Assembly (NCBI GenBank): GCA_018398585.1
Contig: JAGTTD010000001.1
Location: 34,983,938-35,047,937, forward strand
DNA length: 64,000 nt
Reading direction: 5' to 3'
Origin: Simmondsia chinensis
Taxonomy: Eukaryota > Streptophyta > Magnoliopsida > Caryophyllales > Simmondsiaceae
Shown here: positions 11,641 through 23,658 of the stretch, in pieces
Layout of the letters: each line of letters opens with the position of its first letter
How positions within the stretch are numbered: the first letter of the stretch is position 1
Program-made: the position numbers and the translations under genes
Notes under the pieces: model-generated
Seen by the model: only the letters and a program-made list of their open reading frames with translations
What the model was told of the DNA's origin: nothing
Database searches by the model: none

Positions 11641-12319
11641 AGTTAATTAAAAACCACTGGCAATAAAAATCAAGTGGGAGCTTTAATTGTTATAACCTCA
11701 CGGTCTCCATTGCCGGTCTAGCAGTATAGTAGATCAATAGACCTCCCTGTGGAGGATGTCAGTTTGTAGATTACAGGGTTAGACTTCTTTATTGATAAAC
11801 CAAAGTGCAAAGAAGCGATGCGATCATGCTGCCGTGGAGTATTTCGTGTAATTGTATGGAGGTTTAGGTAATGGTTTACACTTGACTAGCGTAATGCATT
11901 AGCCTCCCCGAGGAGCTCTGTTGTGTTATGTTAGAGACTAAGGTACAATAGTGAGTTAATCATGTTTAGTAAGAGTTACAGAAAAACAGGTTAATTGAGA
12001 ATAGTTCTCACCCGAACTAGCTTCGTGCGACCCCGCTACCGGGGAGTAAGGAGTGGTGTGTTTGGGTCATCATTGTATGCATGATAGTACAGTTTGGTGG
12101 ATATCTGACTTATTGTGTATGCTAAATTAAAAGAATATATATCACTGCATTATACATGACTAATGTAAGGTTGTTACACAAATGTTTGCATTTACAGTAT
12201 GTTTGATATGGATACGGCTGGCGAACTTCACTTGATTTGGAATAAATAATGTACTCACGGGACCAAATTACTTTGCCTTGAAAAAATAAGTTAGACTTAC
12301 TCACTACTCACAAGGGACC
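11641..12319 (+). other. C1 internal sequence without a readable gene
   Basis: It lies between the palindrome array and the gag relic. Complexity is normal, but all frames are closed and I recognise no motif. It may be eroded gag. Confidence 0.5.
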
Positions 12320-12465
12320 TAACAGAAAGAAAGGAAAGGGTCTGGTTACTATTGTAACAACCAAGTCCACAAGGAAGTCAGCAAAAGAAAAGTGTATCTT
12401 TTGCAAGAAAACTAGGCCACTTGAGGAGAAGCTACACTAAGTACATAGCCACTCTTCCTACAAAG
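12320..12465 (+). pseudogene. C1 gag relic, zinc-knuckle end
   Basis: The segment encodes a Lys-rich stretch and the start of a degenerate copia-type zinc knuckle (CIFCKKT near 12393) before the MULE insertion. The reading continues after the MULE at 17393 with copia protease-region sequence (the SWRVDLGSIDHICN region), so one gag-pol was split. Stops are frequent. Confidence 0.7.
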
Positions 12466-12690
12466 GACAAAAGTACCATTTTGGTCACCCAAGTGACCAA
12501 AAATGGACAAGTTGGTCACCCAACTCAAAATTTGGAAATTTTAGTCACCCAACTCTTAAAAAATATTCCATTTGGTCACTAAAGTCATTTAAAATTGGAC
12601 AAATTAGTCACCCAACTCAAATTTCAGATAATTTGGTCACTCAACTCCTAATTAAAATCTCATTTAGTCACCAAAGTGATTTAAAATTGA
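12466..12690 (+). repeat. MULE left terminal inverted repeat
   Basis: It pairs with 17160-17382 at high identity. Internally it is built of repeated GGTCACCCAA-like motifs about 30-40 bp apart. Degenerate copies continue to about 12860. Confidence 0.94.
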
Positions 12691-13790
12691 CAAATTGGTC
12701 TGTCAAATCATATTTTGAAAGATTCGATCACATAACTTCTAATAAAAATTTATTTAGTTACCCAAGTAATTTGAAATGGACAAGTTGGTCACCCAAATCA
12801 AATTTGGAAAACTCTATTTTCCAACTTTAAAAGAATATATTTTGATCACTTACTTGATTTTAAAATGATAAAATTCATAGCTCAAATATAAAAATAATGA
12901 ATTTAATATACCTCTAAAAATTTTAATGACATATTTTTAAAATGATAAAATTTATTACCAAATTGAAAAATATAAAATATTTTTAGTTTGAGCACTAAAA
13001 TTTATAAGGACAAAATAAATTACTAATATATAAATTTTTTGAGCAATTATGGCTATTTTAAATAATAATTTGATACTATACATTAATATTGCAATATCTA
13101 TAATCTTTTGTTAATTTTTTTTTAGTGTGAAGGGCATAAATACCTACATTTCTAACAATATCAAAATATCAAAAAAAGATGAATTATAAATTATTAAACA
13201 ATATCAATAAAAATTGCTTTCACTAATTAATATTTTTTTAAATAAAGCGGTTCCTTTTCTTATATAATCAAGAAAAGGAGGTACATAGTAAACATAGAGC
13301 ATTTTAGCTCTCCCTAGTGCATAGAGCAAATATGCTCTAAATCTATCCAATATAATCAAAAAATCATAACCCATCCATCTTTACAACCCAAAATACAAAA
13401 AATTGCATACAATGACAAAAATCATTGTAACTTTCCCTAAACGCCCATTTAACATAAGATTCAGTCAACAAAAACAAAACAGATGTTCAATTAGTTCTTT
13501 AAAAATAGTCCTGTTGTCCTTCCGCATATGCCTCATGGTCGACAATAGGTAGCCTTTGGGTTTGCAACAAGTTCAATCAAAGGATTATTTTCTTGAATAT
13601 CTCCATGTTGACTTTGCCTCGTCACCTACAATGGGACAACATGGTGGTTTAGAAGAAGGAAAAACAGAACATTTTTCTGAAAGAGGGAACATAAGTTAGC
13701 TGAGTATCCAATAAAAAGTATACCGATAGTTTGCCAAGTGTTGACTGAGATTTCTGTGTCAGAAAATGTGCTTGTAGGCCTTCATTTTGA
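12691..13790 (+). other. MULE subterminal noncoding region
   Basis: This is AT-rich sequence between the left TIR and the transposase 3' end. More degenerate GGTCAC-type motifs occur at its start. No gene is seen. Confidence 0.65.
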
Positions 13791-16430
13791 GAATCGAGTT
13801 GAAGCTTTTTGCAATAGGTTTTGTTATGACCTTTGCCACCGCATGAACTACAAGTAATAGTTCCCCCCTTTTTTGCTCACCTTGCCACTCTTCTTAGGCT
13901 CATTTGCTTCTTTCCTTCTCTTCTTCTTCGGCCTATGCGTACATTTGATACAATCAGGTGCTTTGATTGGCCCTCTTTCAGTCCTCGGCCATAATTGTTC
14001 CCGGTTCAATGGTTCCATAACATATTCATATGCTTTTAGATATTGGTCTTTTGTATACCATGATGAAACATATTCCTCTGGTTGGTATCTTTGGAACCAT
14101 ATAGCCGCAACTGCGTGAGCACAAGGAATACCAGACAAATCCCATGCTCTACATGCACATGTCTTCTCGACCAAGTCCACAATATACTTCTCTTCCCACA
14201 ATCCGCTATTAACTTCAAAGCACAACCCCACATTATGTTGAACATGCCACTTCCTTGCTTTATTTTTAGATTTCTCCAACTTTACATGAATTCTTGGACA
14301 TATTATAATATCCTTATCACCTATTTCATCTCTCTTTCTCCACAATCTTTGCATGGCAAGCTCACGAATATCTTCTAGCATGCTAATGATAGGCTTACCT
14401 CGAGCTTCAAGGATGATACCATTGAAAACCTCGTTCATATTATTGTCAACCAATTCACAAGAAGGATGAGTTGGAAAAAAAGCCCTTGACCAGTATTTGG
14501 GTGGAGTGTGATCTCGCAAATAAGTAGCAGCTTCTACATCTATCTCTTCAAGCTCTTTGAGAATGTCTTCAAATTGATTAGGATGAGTAGACTTTGCTAA
14601 CCTTCAAAAGAATTGGCGATATAATAATCCCTTCCATCTTTTCGTCAAATTTGCATAGATGTGCCTCGCACAACATCTATGTTCAACTAAAGGAAAGAGT
14701 TCATCAATAGAATTTATCAAGCCCTACAATTAAAAATTTCAAGATAAACGCATTAATAATGAAATTAAAAATTAACTGAACTACAAAGAATATATAAAAC
14801 ATACCTTTTGTCGGTCTGAAATCAAAGTCCATCCGTCCCCACTATCAAGTTTCGCGTCATTGTTCAAATGTTATAAAAACCACATCCACGAGGCATGATT
14901 TTCCCTTTCAACTACAGCCCAAGCAATTGGGAACATTTGATTGTTCCCATCCCTACCAACAGCTGCCAAAAGTTGACTTGAAATCTGACCTTTCAAGAAA
15001 CAACCATCCAAGCCAATCACCTTTCTACACCCCTCTAAAAATCCCTTCTTTAAAGAATCAAAACAAATATAGAACCTTAGAAATTTGCAAGAGTCATCAT
15101 GTGTAAAATGAATAAACACTAAATTTTATGGATTCACCCTCTTAATCTCAGCAGCATAATCCCACAATTTAGAATATTGTGCGTCATAGGTCCCTTGTAT
15201 CAATTTAAATGCCTTTTGCTTTGCAACTTTGCACATTTTTAGAGAGACTTCCACATTATGCTCTTCATCAAAGGTTCTTTTAAAGTCCCTATCTTTCCAA
15301 TATGGACAATTCTTTATTCTATTCAAATACGTCTCCGCTAGCCAAGTAGAAGAAACTCGTCTATTCCCTCTAACCCTCCCACATGAATGATCTTTCAAAG
15401 GTTTGCTTTTCAAAAGCCATGTTTCTTCACCTTGCATCTTAGAAAACCATACTCTCCATTCACAATTCAAACATTTCACATGGAGTCTCTTTTTATCATT
15501 TTTTAATAGCTTTAAAGCATAGCCATGATAAATTAAATATTCTGTGATTGCTCTCTTAATTTGTTTTGAATCAATGTATTTTGTTCCCACTTCAAATGAT
15601 ATTTGATCAGGCCTCAAATCCTCATTAAATTCAAGATAAGCATCATCTTCTTCTTCATCAATAGACGACCTCTCATCATCTAACTCTACATAATCACTAT
15701 AATGCGCATTTGTCTCATATGGGCTAGTATCGTCAGCGACGTCAACTTGGGGCCTCCCAGGAAAATACTGAATATTGGATAGAGATTTCCTAAGCATTTT
15801 CTCACAGTCTTTAACCTTTCGTCTCGCTTCTACTAGCTCGTCATCATCATCATCACTTTCCCTTTCTTCATGTACCCGTTCATTATCATCGTCACTACCT
15901 AAATCACCATGATGATCCTCATTGCTTATGACATCATCTATCAAATTCACCTCTCGTCGAACCTTATGTTGCTTAGTTGATCTAGGAGGGATACCCTTTT
16001 GAATTTTTTGGTGAGCTCCATGCTCAATGTATAAATGGACTTCTCCAAATTCTAACATCAATATCTTAAGACGTTCCCAATTCTCTTTACACAACAACCT
16101 GCGCCCTTTCTCTAAGTTCAAGCTAGGAACGCAATAATATGTCTTTTCAATATTTTTATACCCCAAGTTATTAACAATGCCACATACTTCATCAAGGGAA
16201 AGATTTTCGTATACAATTTCCATCATTCTACAAGTCTCACCAACATAAGCCAGAACAGAATCGTTCACAAAACTCCCTCCATGATGAATGAATAGTTGCC
16301 CGTGCATCTGCATACCTAAAAGAGTGACACTAATAAGCAAAACGTACAAAACATGTATAACATTTGCAAAAAAGAAAAATTGTATTTGAAGATTGTCAAT
16401 GAACACAATGATAAAGCAGCAGTAACACAT
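13790..16430 (-). pseudogene. MuDR-type MULE transposase, inactivated
   Basis: This would cut and paste the element by binding its TIRs. The first block (16430-15126; a likely start is the ATG at 16313) holds a PB1-like N-terminal region, an acidic linker and the MuDR DNA-binding domain (FEVGTKYIDSKQIKRAI to LKDHSC). 15119-14871 holds the core with DGCFLKG, and a second Asp lies in LISDRQ. An 81-bp intron with GT and AG ends fits 14804-14724. A SWIM zinc finger (CACRAW...IPCAHA) lies near 14150. Breaks: in-frame stops near 15126, 14870 and 14602, and one extra G in a run at 13863-13868 that throws a C-terminal CxxCxxxxHxxxxC knuckle out of frame. Confidence 0.92.
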
Positions 16431-17159
16431 TATTCATATAGATTACGAAGAAGCACTATAAATGATTACAAGCATTAGTAGCAAAATTGCAACTAGAACT
16501 ATTTATAATGAAATTTTAATTTAGAATACTACAAATAATTTTGAGATTAGCTAGAAGAAATATTTGGTGATCTTTATCAAACACTAAAAATTCTAAACCC
16601 TACTTCTAAATAAAACACTAATTTAGACTAATAAGAGAAATTTAATATCAAAATAGAGAAAATACCTAGCTAATCTTGTTACAGCCCCAAAAGATTTATA
16701 TGTGAAAGAAATTGTAAAATTTGTGAAACAACTTGCAGGGGGTGATTTCGCAGATGTAGTTTGGGAGGGAAGGGTCGTGCAGTGAAAATGGTTTTGGGGG
16801 GAAAAATATGATTTTTTTTTTCAATTAATTTGGGGGGTAATTTTAGTAAAGTGTTTAACTTAGACAAATATTTTAATTTTTTTAGTTTTTTTATAATTAT
16901 AAGTATATTTAAATTATTACATTTTTATTCAAAATATTTTTTATATTTTATTTTACGATAAAATTAATTATTTATCTTTTAACTTTTTTCCAATGTTAAC
17001 GATCAAATAAGAGCTAATTTGATTGCAAATAAAATATAATCGACTATTTAAAAAAATGATAGATAAATTTCAACAAAATTATAAAATTAGAGACCAATGA
17101 AAAACAATTTGAAAAATATAATTAAATTTATTTTTTTATTTAAGCATTGAATTTAATCA
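16431..17159 (+). other. MULE 5' flank of the transposase, no gene
   Basis: AT-rich sequence between the transposase and the right TIR; the transposase promoter should lie here. No further frame is recognised. Confidence 0.6.
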
Positions 17160-17382
17160 ATTTTAAATCACTTGGGGTGACTAAATGAGATTTTAATTAG
17201 GAGTTGAGTGACCAAATTTTCAAAAATTTGAGTTGGGTGACTAATTTGTCCAATTTTAAATGACTTTAGTGACCAAATGGAACATTTTTTAAGAGTTGGG
17301 TGACTAAAATTTCCAAATTTTGAGTTGGGTGACCAACTTGTCCATTTTTGGTCAATTTGGTGACCAAAATGGGACTTTTGTC
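17160..17382 (+). repeat. MULE right terminal inverted repeat
   Basis: It is the reverse complement of 12466-12690, with a few substitutions and small indels. Confidence 0.94.
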
Positions 17383-17392
17383 TCCTACAAAG

Positions 17393-19500
17393 ACTGCTAA
17401 GCCATCTGGTGGAGATATGTTTATATCTCACTTAGTTGAGTCATGCGCAGTTGAGAGTCCACCAGTTTCCTGGCGGGTGGACTTAGGTTCAATTGACCAT
17501 ATCTGTAATATGTTACAGGAGTTCAGGCTAGGCTAAAGGCTACACGATTGGTGTTGTACTTGATGGTCAGGGACAATACAAAAATAGTGGTCTTAAGTAT
17601 AGGAGATGTTAGGTTAGACTTTAGTAATAGAGTTTTGTTTTAAAAAATTATTTATTTGTAGCTACTCTATATAAGAATTTGATTTCTGTATCTCGTTTTA
17701 TGAAAAGCTGTTATTCAGTTGATTTTGATAATGAAAAATTTAATATGAGAAATAAATTATTTATTTGCACATGTACATGAATAAATTGTTTATTCATGAT
17801 ATTTCCTTATCAAAACTATGATAAATGTTTAAATAAATCTAACATAAGTTCACTTGTTCAATCTTCTAAAAGAAAACACCCTGAATGTGATAATGCCTAC
17901 ACAAGGCACCAACGTTTAGGTCACATTAATTCGAGTAGGATCCAAAGACTGGTAAAAGATGGACTGATAGAGGCTTTGGACTTAAGGTCATTACCAGTCT
18001 GCAAATCCTACATAGAAAGAAAGATGACCTAGTCCGTCTTTAAGAGTAAAGGCAACAGGGTTGGTGGCTTGCTTGAGCTGGTTCGCATAGATGTATGTGG
18101 ACAAATACATGTAAAGGCATGAGATGGGTATGAGTACTTAACCATTAAGTGATGATTACTCAAGGCATGAATATGTTTAACTGATGAAACATAAGTCGGA
18201 CATTTTTGGAGAAATTCAAAGAGTAGAAAGTTGAATCTTAAAAGTTATTAGGTAAACAAATTAAGTCACTTTGATCAGATTGAAGTGGTGAATATTTTTC
18301 GGGTGAGTTTCCTAACTGCAAATGAGATAAGATCTCAGCTTTCTACTCTGGTTACACCGTAGCAGAATGGTGTTACAAATAAAAGGAACAAGGACGATTT
18401 TTTCTACGGTTTTATGATTTAAAAGATTTTTTTTATTAATACAATGCAAAACATTTAGAGAAGGATTTTGCAAGTAAGCTACAAAAACAAAAACAAAATA
18501 GTATTAAAGGAAAATAACAATAATTCTGAACAGCTAAACACAGCTTAAGACATAGTGGAAGCATTAGATGCACCTACTGATAGGAATGAGAATGTTCCAG
18601 GTACACGAGAGCTTAGATGTGGTGGAAGGATTGTCAGGACACTTGACAGGTTCATAGCGGGAGCCTTAGTGGTTGATCGTGGCATTGAATCTGATGCTTT
18701 TAGCCACAATGAAGCAATCAAGCCTTCTAGTTTTGTGCAATCGATTGCTTGAACCATGCGTGTACAAATGACATTTAGAGAAAATAGTGGCTTTCTTGGT
18801 ATTATATGTCAACAATATACTACTCATTAGGAATGATGTGGGGGTGTCATTAGCTGTAAAGACTTGGTTGTCATGATAGCTCAATATGAAAGACATAGGA
18901 GAAGCCAGCTCTACTCTTAAGATTAAGCTTCTGCAAGGTCGTAAAAGTAGGATGTTGGATCTTTCTCCAGCCACTTATATTGACAAGATGTTGTCAAGGT
19001 ATAGCATGGAGTCCCTCTCTCTTTTGAGTAGTGTTCTAGGACACCTCAAGAGGAGGAACAATTGAGGAATATTCCATAAGCTTTAGCAGTGGGAGCCTCA
19101 GGTATGCCATGTTGTGCACAAGACTTGAAGTCTGCTATGCTATAGTATAGTAAGCAGGTGTTAGTCTAACATGGGTCCAATGGACTAGGTGGCAATGAAG
19201 CGTCTTCTCTCGTACTTAAGAAGAACTAGAGATCCTATGCTGATCTTTTAAAGTGACGAGCTGGTTCCAGTTGGCTATACTGATTTAAGACTTCCAGTTA
19301 GATTAAAATGATATACGTTCGACGTCTGAGCATGTTTTTACCCTTGGAGTGGGAGCCATTAGTAAGAGAAATGTCAAGTAGTATTGTATTGCTGACTTCA
19401 CGATAGAATAATTGTGCTCATTAAGGGTTAGGCTCAATAGACCTTTGGTTCAAACTTAAAAGGGGTGAGTATGGACTTTGTCATAAATTGGATTTAGGAC
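17393..19500 (+). pseudogene. C1 copia pol relic (protease, integrase, RT, RNase H)
   Basis: The order protease-integrase-RT-RNase H is that of Ty1/copia. Visible pieces are the VDLGSIDHICN protease region (17479-17511), the pre-integrase block HQRLGHINSSRIQRLVKDG (near 17900-17960), integrase core DDYSRHEYV (near 18150), the RT active site read as YVNNILLI where YVDD is expected (near 18806), SPATYIDKMLSRYSM (near 18970), and RNase H pieces to about 19480. Much of the RT, around 18380-18760, is missing or replaced by unrecognised sequence. There are many stops. Confidence 0.85.
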
Positions 19501-19683
19501 AAGTGGGAGATTGTTAAGAACAGTGTCCTGAAATCCAGATTTATTCTGGATATATCATTTCAATTAAAAAATAAAACTGAAGTTCTAGTCGTTTTCTATT
19601 TAAATTTGTGTATGTGAGCATTTATACTGCATGTGATTTTCTTTTGGGAGACATCCATGAGATGGTTAGAAACAGTGGGAGAT
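19501..19683 (+). promoter_or_regulatory. Duplicated polypurine tract and partial LTR start of C1
   Basis: AAGTGGGAGAT (19501-19511) is followed by about 153 bp matching the first bases of the LTR, then a second tract CAGTGGGAGAT (19673-19683) and the full LTR. The polypurine tract and LTR start are thus repeated in tandem. Confidence 0.85.
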
Positions 19684-21187
19684 TGTTAGGAACAATGTCC
19701 TGAAATCTAGATTTATTCTGGATATATCATTTTAATTAATAAATAAAACTGAAGTTCTAGTTATTTCCTATTTAAATTTCTGTATGTGAGCATTTATACT
19801 ATATGTGATTTTCTGGGAGACATCCATGAGATGGGTGTAATCCTTAGACTACAATTTTCATGTTTGTTCTAAGTGGTTTATTAGACGAAGCTACATATAG
19901 ACTTGGAACAAATGGTATGGATTATTGTTTGAAAGACTCGTAGTCGAAGACAAGTTTGGACCACTTGTATGTTAAGACTATAACGTGATACTTTAGATGA
20001 CTTGTCTTGGTCATGTGGATAGAGATCCAAAAGTGTTAGGTTAGTGTGTTTAATAAGATTGACACACTGAGTTGGACCATATGGATTACTTATTTCTAGA
20101 TTACTATCGGAAATGAGTGATTCACATTGTACTATTTGAACGACGACTCTAAATTCTGAGGGTATTCTGGACCTGTGCATGGAGCGTTAGTTACTTTGGT
20201 GTACTATAAGTAAGGTCTAAACGAATGACTGAAATCCCACGTACACTAGGTAGCAGCGTGAAGTGTGACAAGGATCAGGTATTCAATAGGGAATCCACAA
20301 TCTCTTATGAGATACAGGTGTCCCCTTAGTTGATTCGCAAATATTTGAATAGTTCGGAATCTTTGGCCAAAGTATTCCAAGTGTTTGACATTTGGAATTT
20401 ATACTGTGAATATATTCAAGTATAAATGAATTATTCAGTGAAGGGCGAGTCGGTAACTAATGAAGAAGCTATGAGAAGGATAATGATAGTGGTTATATTT
20501 ATCCTTTGTCATGGACATCTAGTGGAGGGGTTGTTGTCATCATTACAGTCTATTAGAGAGATACCGAATAAATAATTTAAGTCTGGAGTGCAGTGAGATT
20601 TATTTAGTGGAATTAAGTTTCATTAAGTGGTAATTAAATTATTTCATGAGACGATTAATTTAATCCATTTGGAGCAAGATTTAAATTGTCCCTGAGGTCC
20701 TTGCGCAAGCCTCTGTATTTTATTGCCATTGAAAAAATATTAAAGAATTCATAAGATGAATTATTTATCCATAAGATGGGTAAATTAATTTTGCCAAGCA
20801 TTATTCATGAGATGAATAAATGTTAAAAATTATAAAATAAAATATTTTTGAAAATTAAAGTTCATAAGATGAATTTTTACATGTGGGAAACAAAGCAATA
20901 ACAAACAAACAAAAAAAGGACGAAATTCGCACAGGGCTGGCGATCCGTGCGCTCCAGATCCGGCGAACTCGTCGTGCGCTGGCTCGAGCCCTGGCTATCC
21001 GCGTGCACGGGCACGGACCAATGGGAGCCCGCCACGTGTCACGCGGTATATATTAAAAGGGCCGCGTTTTTTTTGGTTTGACGAAATGACGCATTTTGAC
21101 TTTGTTTTGTACTTAAATGTTGCGTTTTAATATAAACTGGGCGGTTCCCACATCAAAAAATTAGATTTTTTCGCTCCGGTATATTCC

Positions 21188-21195
21188 TATAAATA
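21188..21195 (+). promoter_or_regulatory. TATA box in the C1 3' LTR
   Basis: TATAAATA lies in the segment deleted from the 5' LTR, downstream of GC-rich sequence with CACGTG near 21030, and upstream of a transcribed-looking leader. Confidence 0.65.
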
Positions 21196-21308
21196 GAAGT
21201 GCTTATTCCTAGGTTTGGCATTCAAGTTGAAATATTTCTTTAGGGTTTTCGAAATTGTTTCGGAGACCTAATTGGAGAGAAAAATTTCCGTTGAAATTTT
21301 TCTTTCCT

Positions 21309-21520
21309 CAGTTTAATATTTTTCGGAGCCCACCCTTCGAGCAGTTCGAGGTCATTGCATAGAAGATCGCGGGGTCTCGATTTTCTTGGTTTTTCTTTAT
21401 TATTGGAGCAATTCCAGTTTAATATTTTTCGGAGCCCACCCTCTGGGCAGTTTGAGATTATTGCGTAGAAGATCGCAGGATCTCGATTTTCTTGGTATTC
21501 TTTATTATTGGAGCAATTCC
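21309..21520 (+). repeat. 106-bp tandem duplication in the C1 LTR
   Basis: Copies 21309-21414 and 21415-21520 both begin CAGTTTAATATTTTTCGGAG and end GGAGCAATTC. They differ at about ten positions. Confidence 0.92.
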
Positions 21521-22023
21521 AGGTATGTTCTTCTTTCCTTCTTCTTTTTGTTTCTCTTTTCTATTTATTTATAGTATTCATTATTATGCCTGTTTAAGTT
21601 TATATATTGTTATGAATGTATTAGAGTAAAAGGCCTGGAGATCTAAATCTGTTGATTTAAATTGTGAATTTAAGTAAGTAGATTTAAAATTAGGGATTTT
21701 AAATCAACCCTATGTTTAGAGTTATGAATTCTAAATCTATTCCGCTGTGTTAACTTTGTAAAACTAGGGAGAATTTTTGAAATTCGTCCCAACAACCGGT
21801 ATTAGGCCAAAGGATTTATAGAGATAAACCTATTCCCAGGAGCTCTCGCACGTGAGGTGTCACGAAGCGTGACTCTAAGACCAGGGGCTTAGGTAGAGAG
21901 AAGAATCTCCTACTCTAAGTACTCTAATAGGTGCCTATTGTTGTGACCATAGTTGAGAACTGTGAACCCAATAATTGGCTTCAGAGTTTATTTTTCCAAA
22001 AAAATTCATATCTTTTCCCAACA

Positions 22024-22575
22024 TGATCACCATTCAAAGCCTATACTGATTCATAATGAGTTCGAGAGGAGATTTATGATGAATGCTAAATTGATAACCC
22101 CCACAAATTGAGCGAATGTTAGAGATAGATTAACACGATTTGTGTGGTCTTAAGTGAAAACCTTGGATCTTCAAAACTCTTTTCTTATTTAAATTCATGC
22201 AAGAGATTGATGAGTTAATATGTAAAAGGGTATGCTAAGCGTTGCTCGAGAGAGAATATTTAGTAAATTAGAGTTTTCGACCATCAACTTGTAATAACAA
22301 CTTGAATACCGAGAATAGAAAGGCATATTGATGCAACTTGGACTTATTTAAATCAAAAAAAAAAAACACTTACAAAAAACCAATAACCTAGTTTAGTCCT
22401 TTCTATTTTATTTGTAGCATATTCAAAATTTCAATTTTTGATCTTTTAAATAGTGCCAAAGCTACAATTTCGGTACTCACTCAACAATCAATCCTTGTGA
22501 GAACGATACTCTACTCACTCTATATTATTTGATACGACTTAGTTCACTTGCTAAGCAAACACCAAGTAAGCATCA
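22024..22575 (+). repeat. G1 3' LTR, right half
   Basis: It matches 97-662 and starts with the C1 target copy TGATC (22024-22028). It ends in GCATCA, as does the 5' LTR at 662; the next bases are copia C2 LTR. Confidence 0.92.
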
Positions 22576-23658
22576 TTAAACATACATGTGACTATTTTCT
22601 AATATGGTCCATGAGATAGTCGTAGTCCAAGATGCCATATTACTTTTGGTTTAAGTGGTCAATAAGATTAAGCCACAGACAAACCTAAATCAAAATAGTG
22701 ATATGTCGTCAAAGTAAGTTCATAGTCAATGATAAGTTTGAACAACTTGTCTGATAATATTATAATATGATACTTTAGATGACTTGTCTTGATTATATGG
22801 ATAGGGATCCAAAAGTGTTACATTGGTGTTTACAATTAGATTGATACACTGAACTACTATCAGAAATAAGCAATTCATTTTATTTTGTTTAAACAATAAC
22901 TCTAAATGCAAATAATATTCTGAAACATGTGCATGGAGTTTTAATTATCTTGATAAAAAGTTAGGTCAGTAATAGTGACCAAATATCTTATGTACATTGG
23001 GTTACGGCATAAAGTGTGGGGGTAATAGGTGTTCGACATGGAATCTATACTCTCTTATGAAACAACAATGTCCTTTAAGATGTGCAAGTATTTGAATTAA
23101 TTGGAAAAAAAAACTTTGGCCACAGTAATACAGATGCTTAACATTTGGAATTAATACAAAAATTGTGCTATTGTATTAATAAATTATTCAAGAAGAGCGA
23201 GTCAGGAACTACGAAAAAGCTGTGAGAAAAATAGTAGTAGTAGCTAGAGTTATTTTTCTCGTGGACATCTAATAGAGGGGGGTAATTGTTAATAAAAGAT
23301 TCCAGAAGAGCGAGTCGAGAACTAAGAAAAAGCTATGAGAAAAATAGTAGTAGTAGCTAGAGTTATTTTTCTCGTGGACATCTAATAGAGGGGGTTAATT
23401 GTTAATAAAAGATTATTTGGAAATTATCAAATAAATATTTATTTCTAGAGTTTAGTAGAACTTATTTAGTCGAATTAAGTTTTGTTAAATGATAATCAAA
23501 TATTGTCATAAAATAATAATTAGATTTGACGCATTTAGAGGTAGAATTAAATTATCCTTGAGGTCCCTGTGCAAGCCTCTATAATTTATACAATCTAAAA
23601 ATATTAAAAAAACTAAGGAGATGAATAATTATTTTTTTGCTGAACATATATTCATGAG
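22576..23658 (+). repeat. C2 5' LTR, middle segment
   Basis: It aligns with the 29940-30850 part of the 3' LTR. It is interrupted at 23658 by a LINE and resumes at 27041. Confidence 0.88.
23191..23416 (+). repeat. 113-bp tandem duplication in the C2 5' LTR
   Basis: Copies start AGAAGAGCGAGTC at 23191 and 23304. The 3' LTR has one copy (near 30490), so the duplication arose after insertion or in one LTR only. Confidence 0.93.

Larger units (their letters stand above)
12466..17382 (-). mobile_element. Mutator-like element (MULE) with long TIRs, inserted in C1
   Basis: Terminal inverted repeats of about 225 bp (12466-12690 and 17160-17382) begin GACAAAAGT on both ends. The element is flanked by perfect 10-bp TSDs, TCCTACAAAG, at 12456-12465 and 17383-17392, which fits MULEs (9-11 bp). 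A minus-strand MuDR-type transposase relic fills the middle. Joining the flanks restores a continuous copia gag-pol reading. Confidence 0.96.
8786..22023 (+). mobile_element. Ty1/copia LTR retrotransposon C1, inserted in the G1 3' LTR
   Basis: Both ends are LTRs starting TG and ending CA, flanked by TAATC (8781-8785) and TGATC (22024-22028). The uninterrupted target in the other G1 LTR reads TGATC at 97-101. A primer-binding site follows the left LTR and polypurine tracts precede the right one. The interior contains repeat arrays, a gag relic, a MULE insertion and a degenerate pol. Total span is 13.2 kb including the 4.9-kb MULE. Confidence 0.95.
19684..22023 (+). repeat. C1 3' LTR (2340 bp, full length)
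   Basis: It runs from TGTTAGG to the CA before the TSD. It includes the 795-bp segment absent from the 5' LTR, with a TATA box and a 106-bp tandem duplication. Confidence 0.94.
1..22575 (+). mobile_element. Athila-like Ty3/gypsy LTR retrotransposon G1, incomplete at the left edge, 3' LTR split
   Basis: The order is LTR, primer-binding site, gag, protease, RT, RNase H, integrase and LTR, all on the plus strand. The order RT-RNase H-integrase and the Athila-type wording of the protease and RT motifs place it in Ty3/gypsy. The left LTR begins before the window, and window base 1 corresponds to about base 8668 of the right LTR. The right LTR is cut in two by copia element C1 (8786-22023). Past 22575 the sequence is copia C2 LTR, so G1 itself sits inside C2. 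Every coding module has frameshifts or stops, so the element is inactive. Confidence 0.9.

Noticed and set aside
14036..14378. Alternative frames on both strands inside the MULE transposase
   Set aside because: They are shadows of the SWIM-containing transposase frame.
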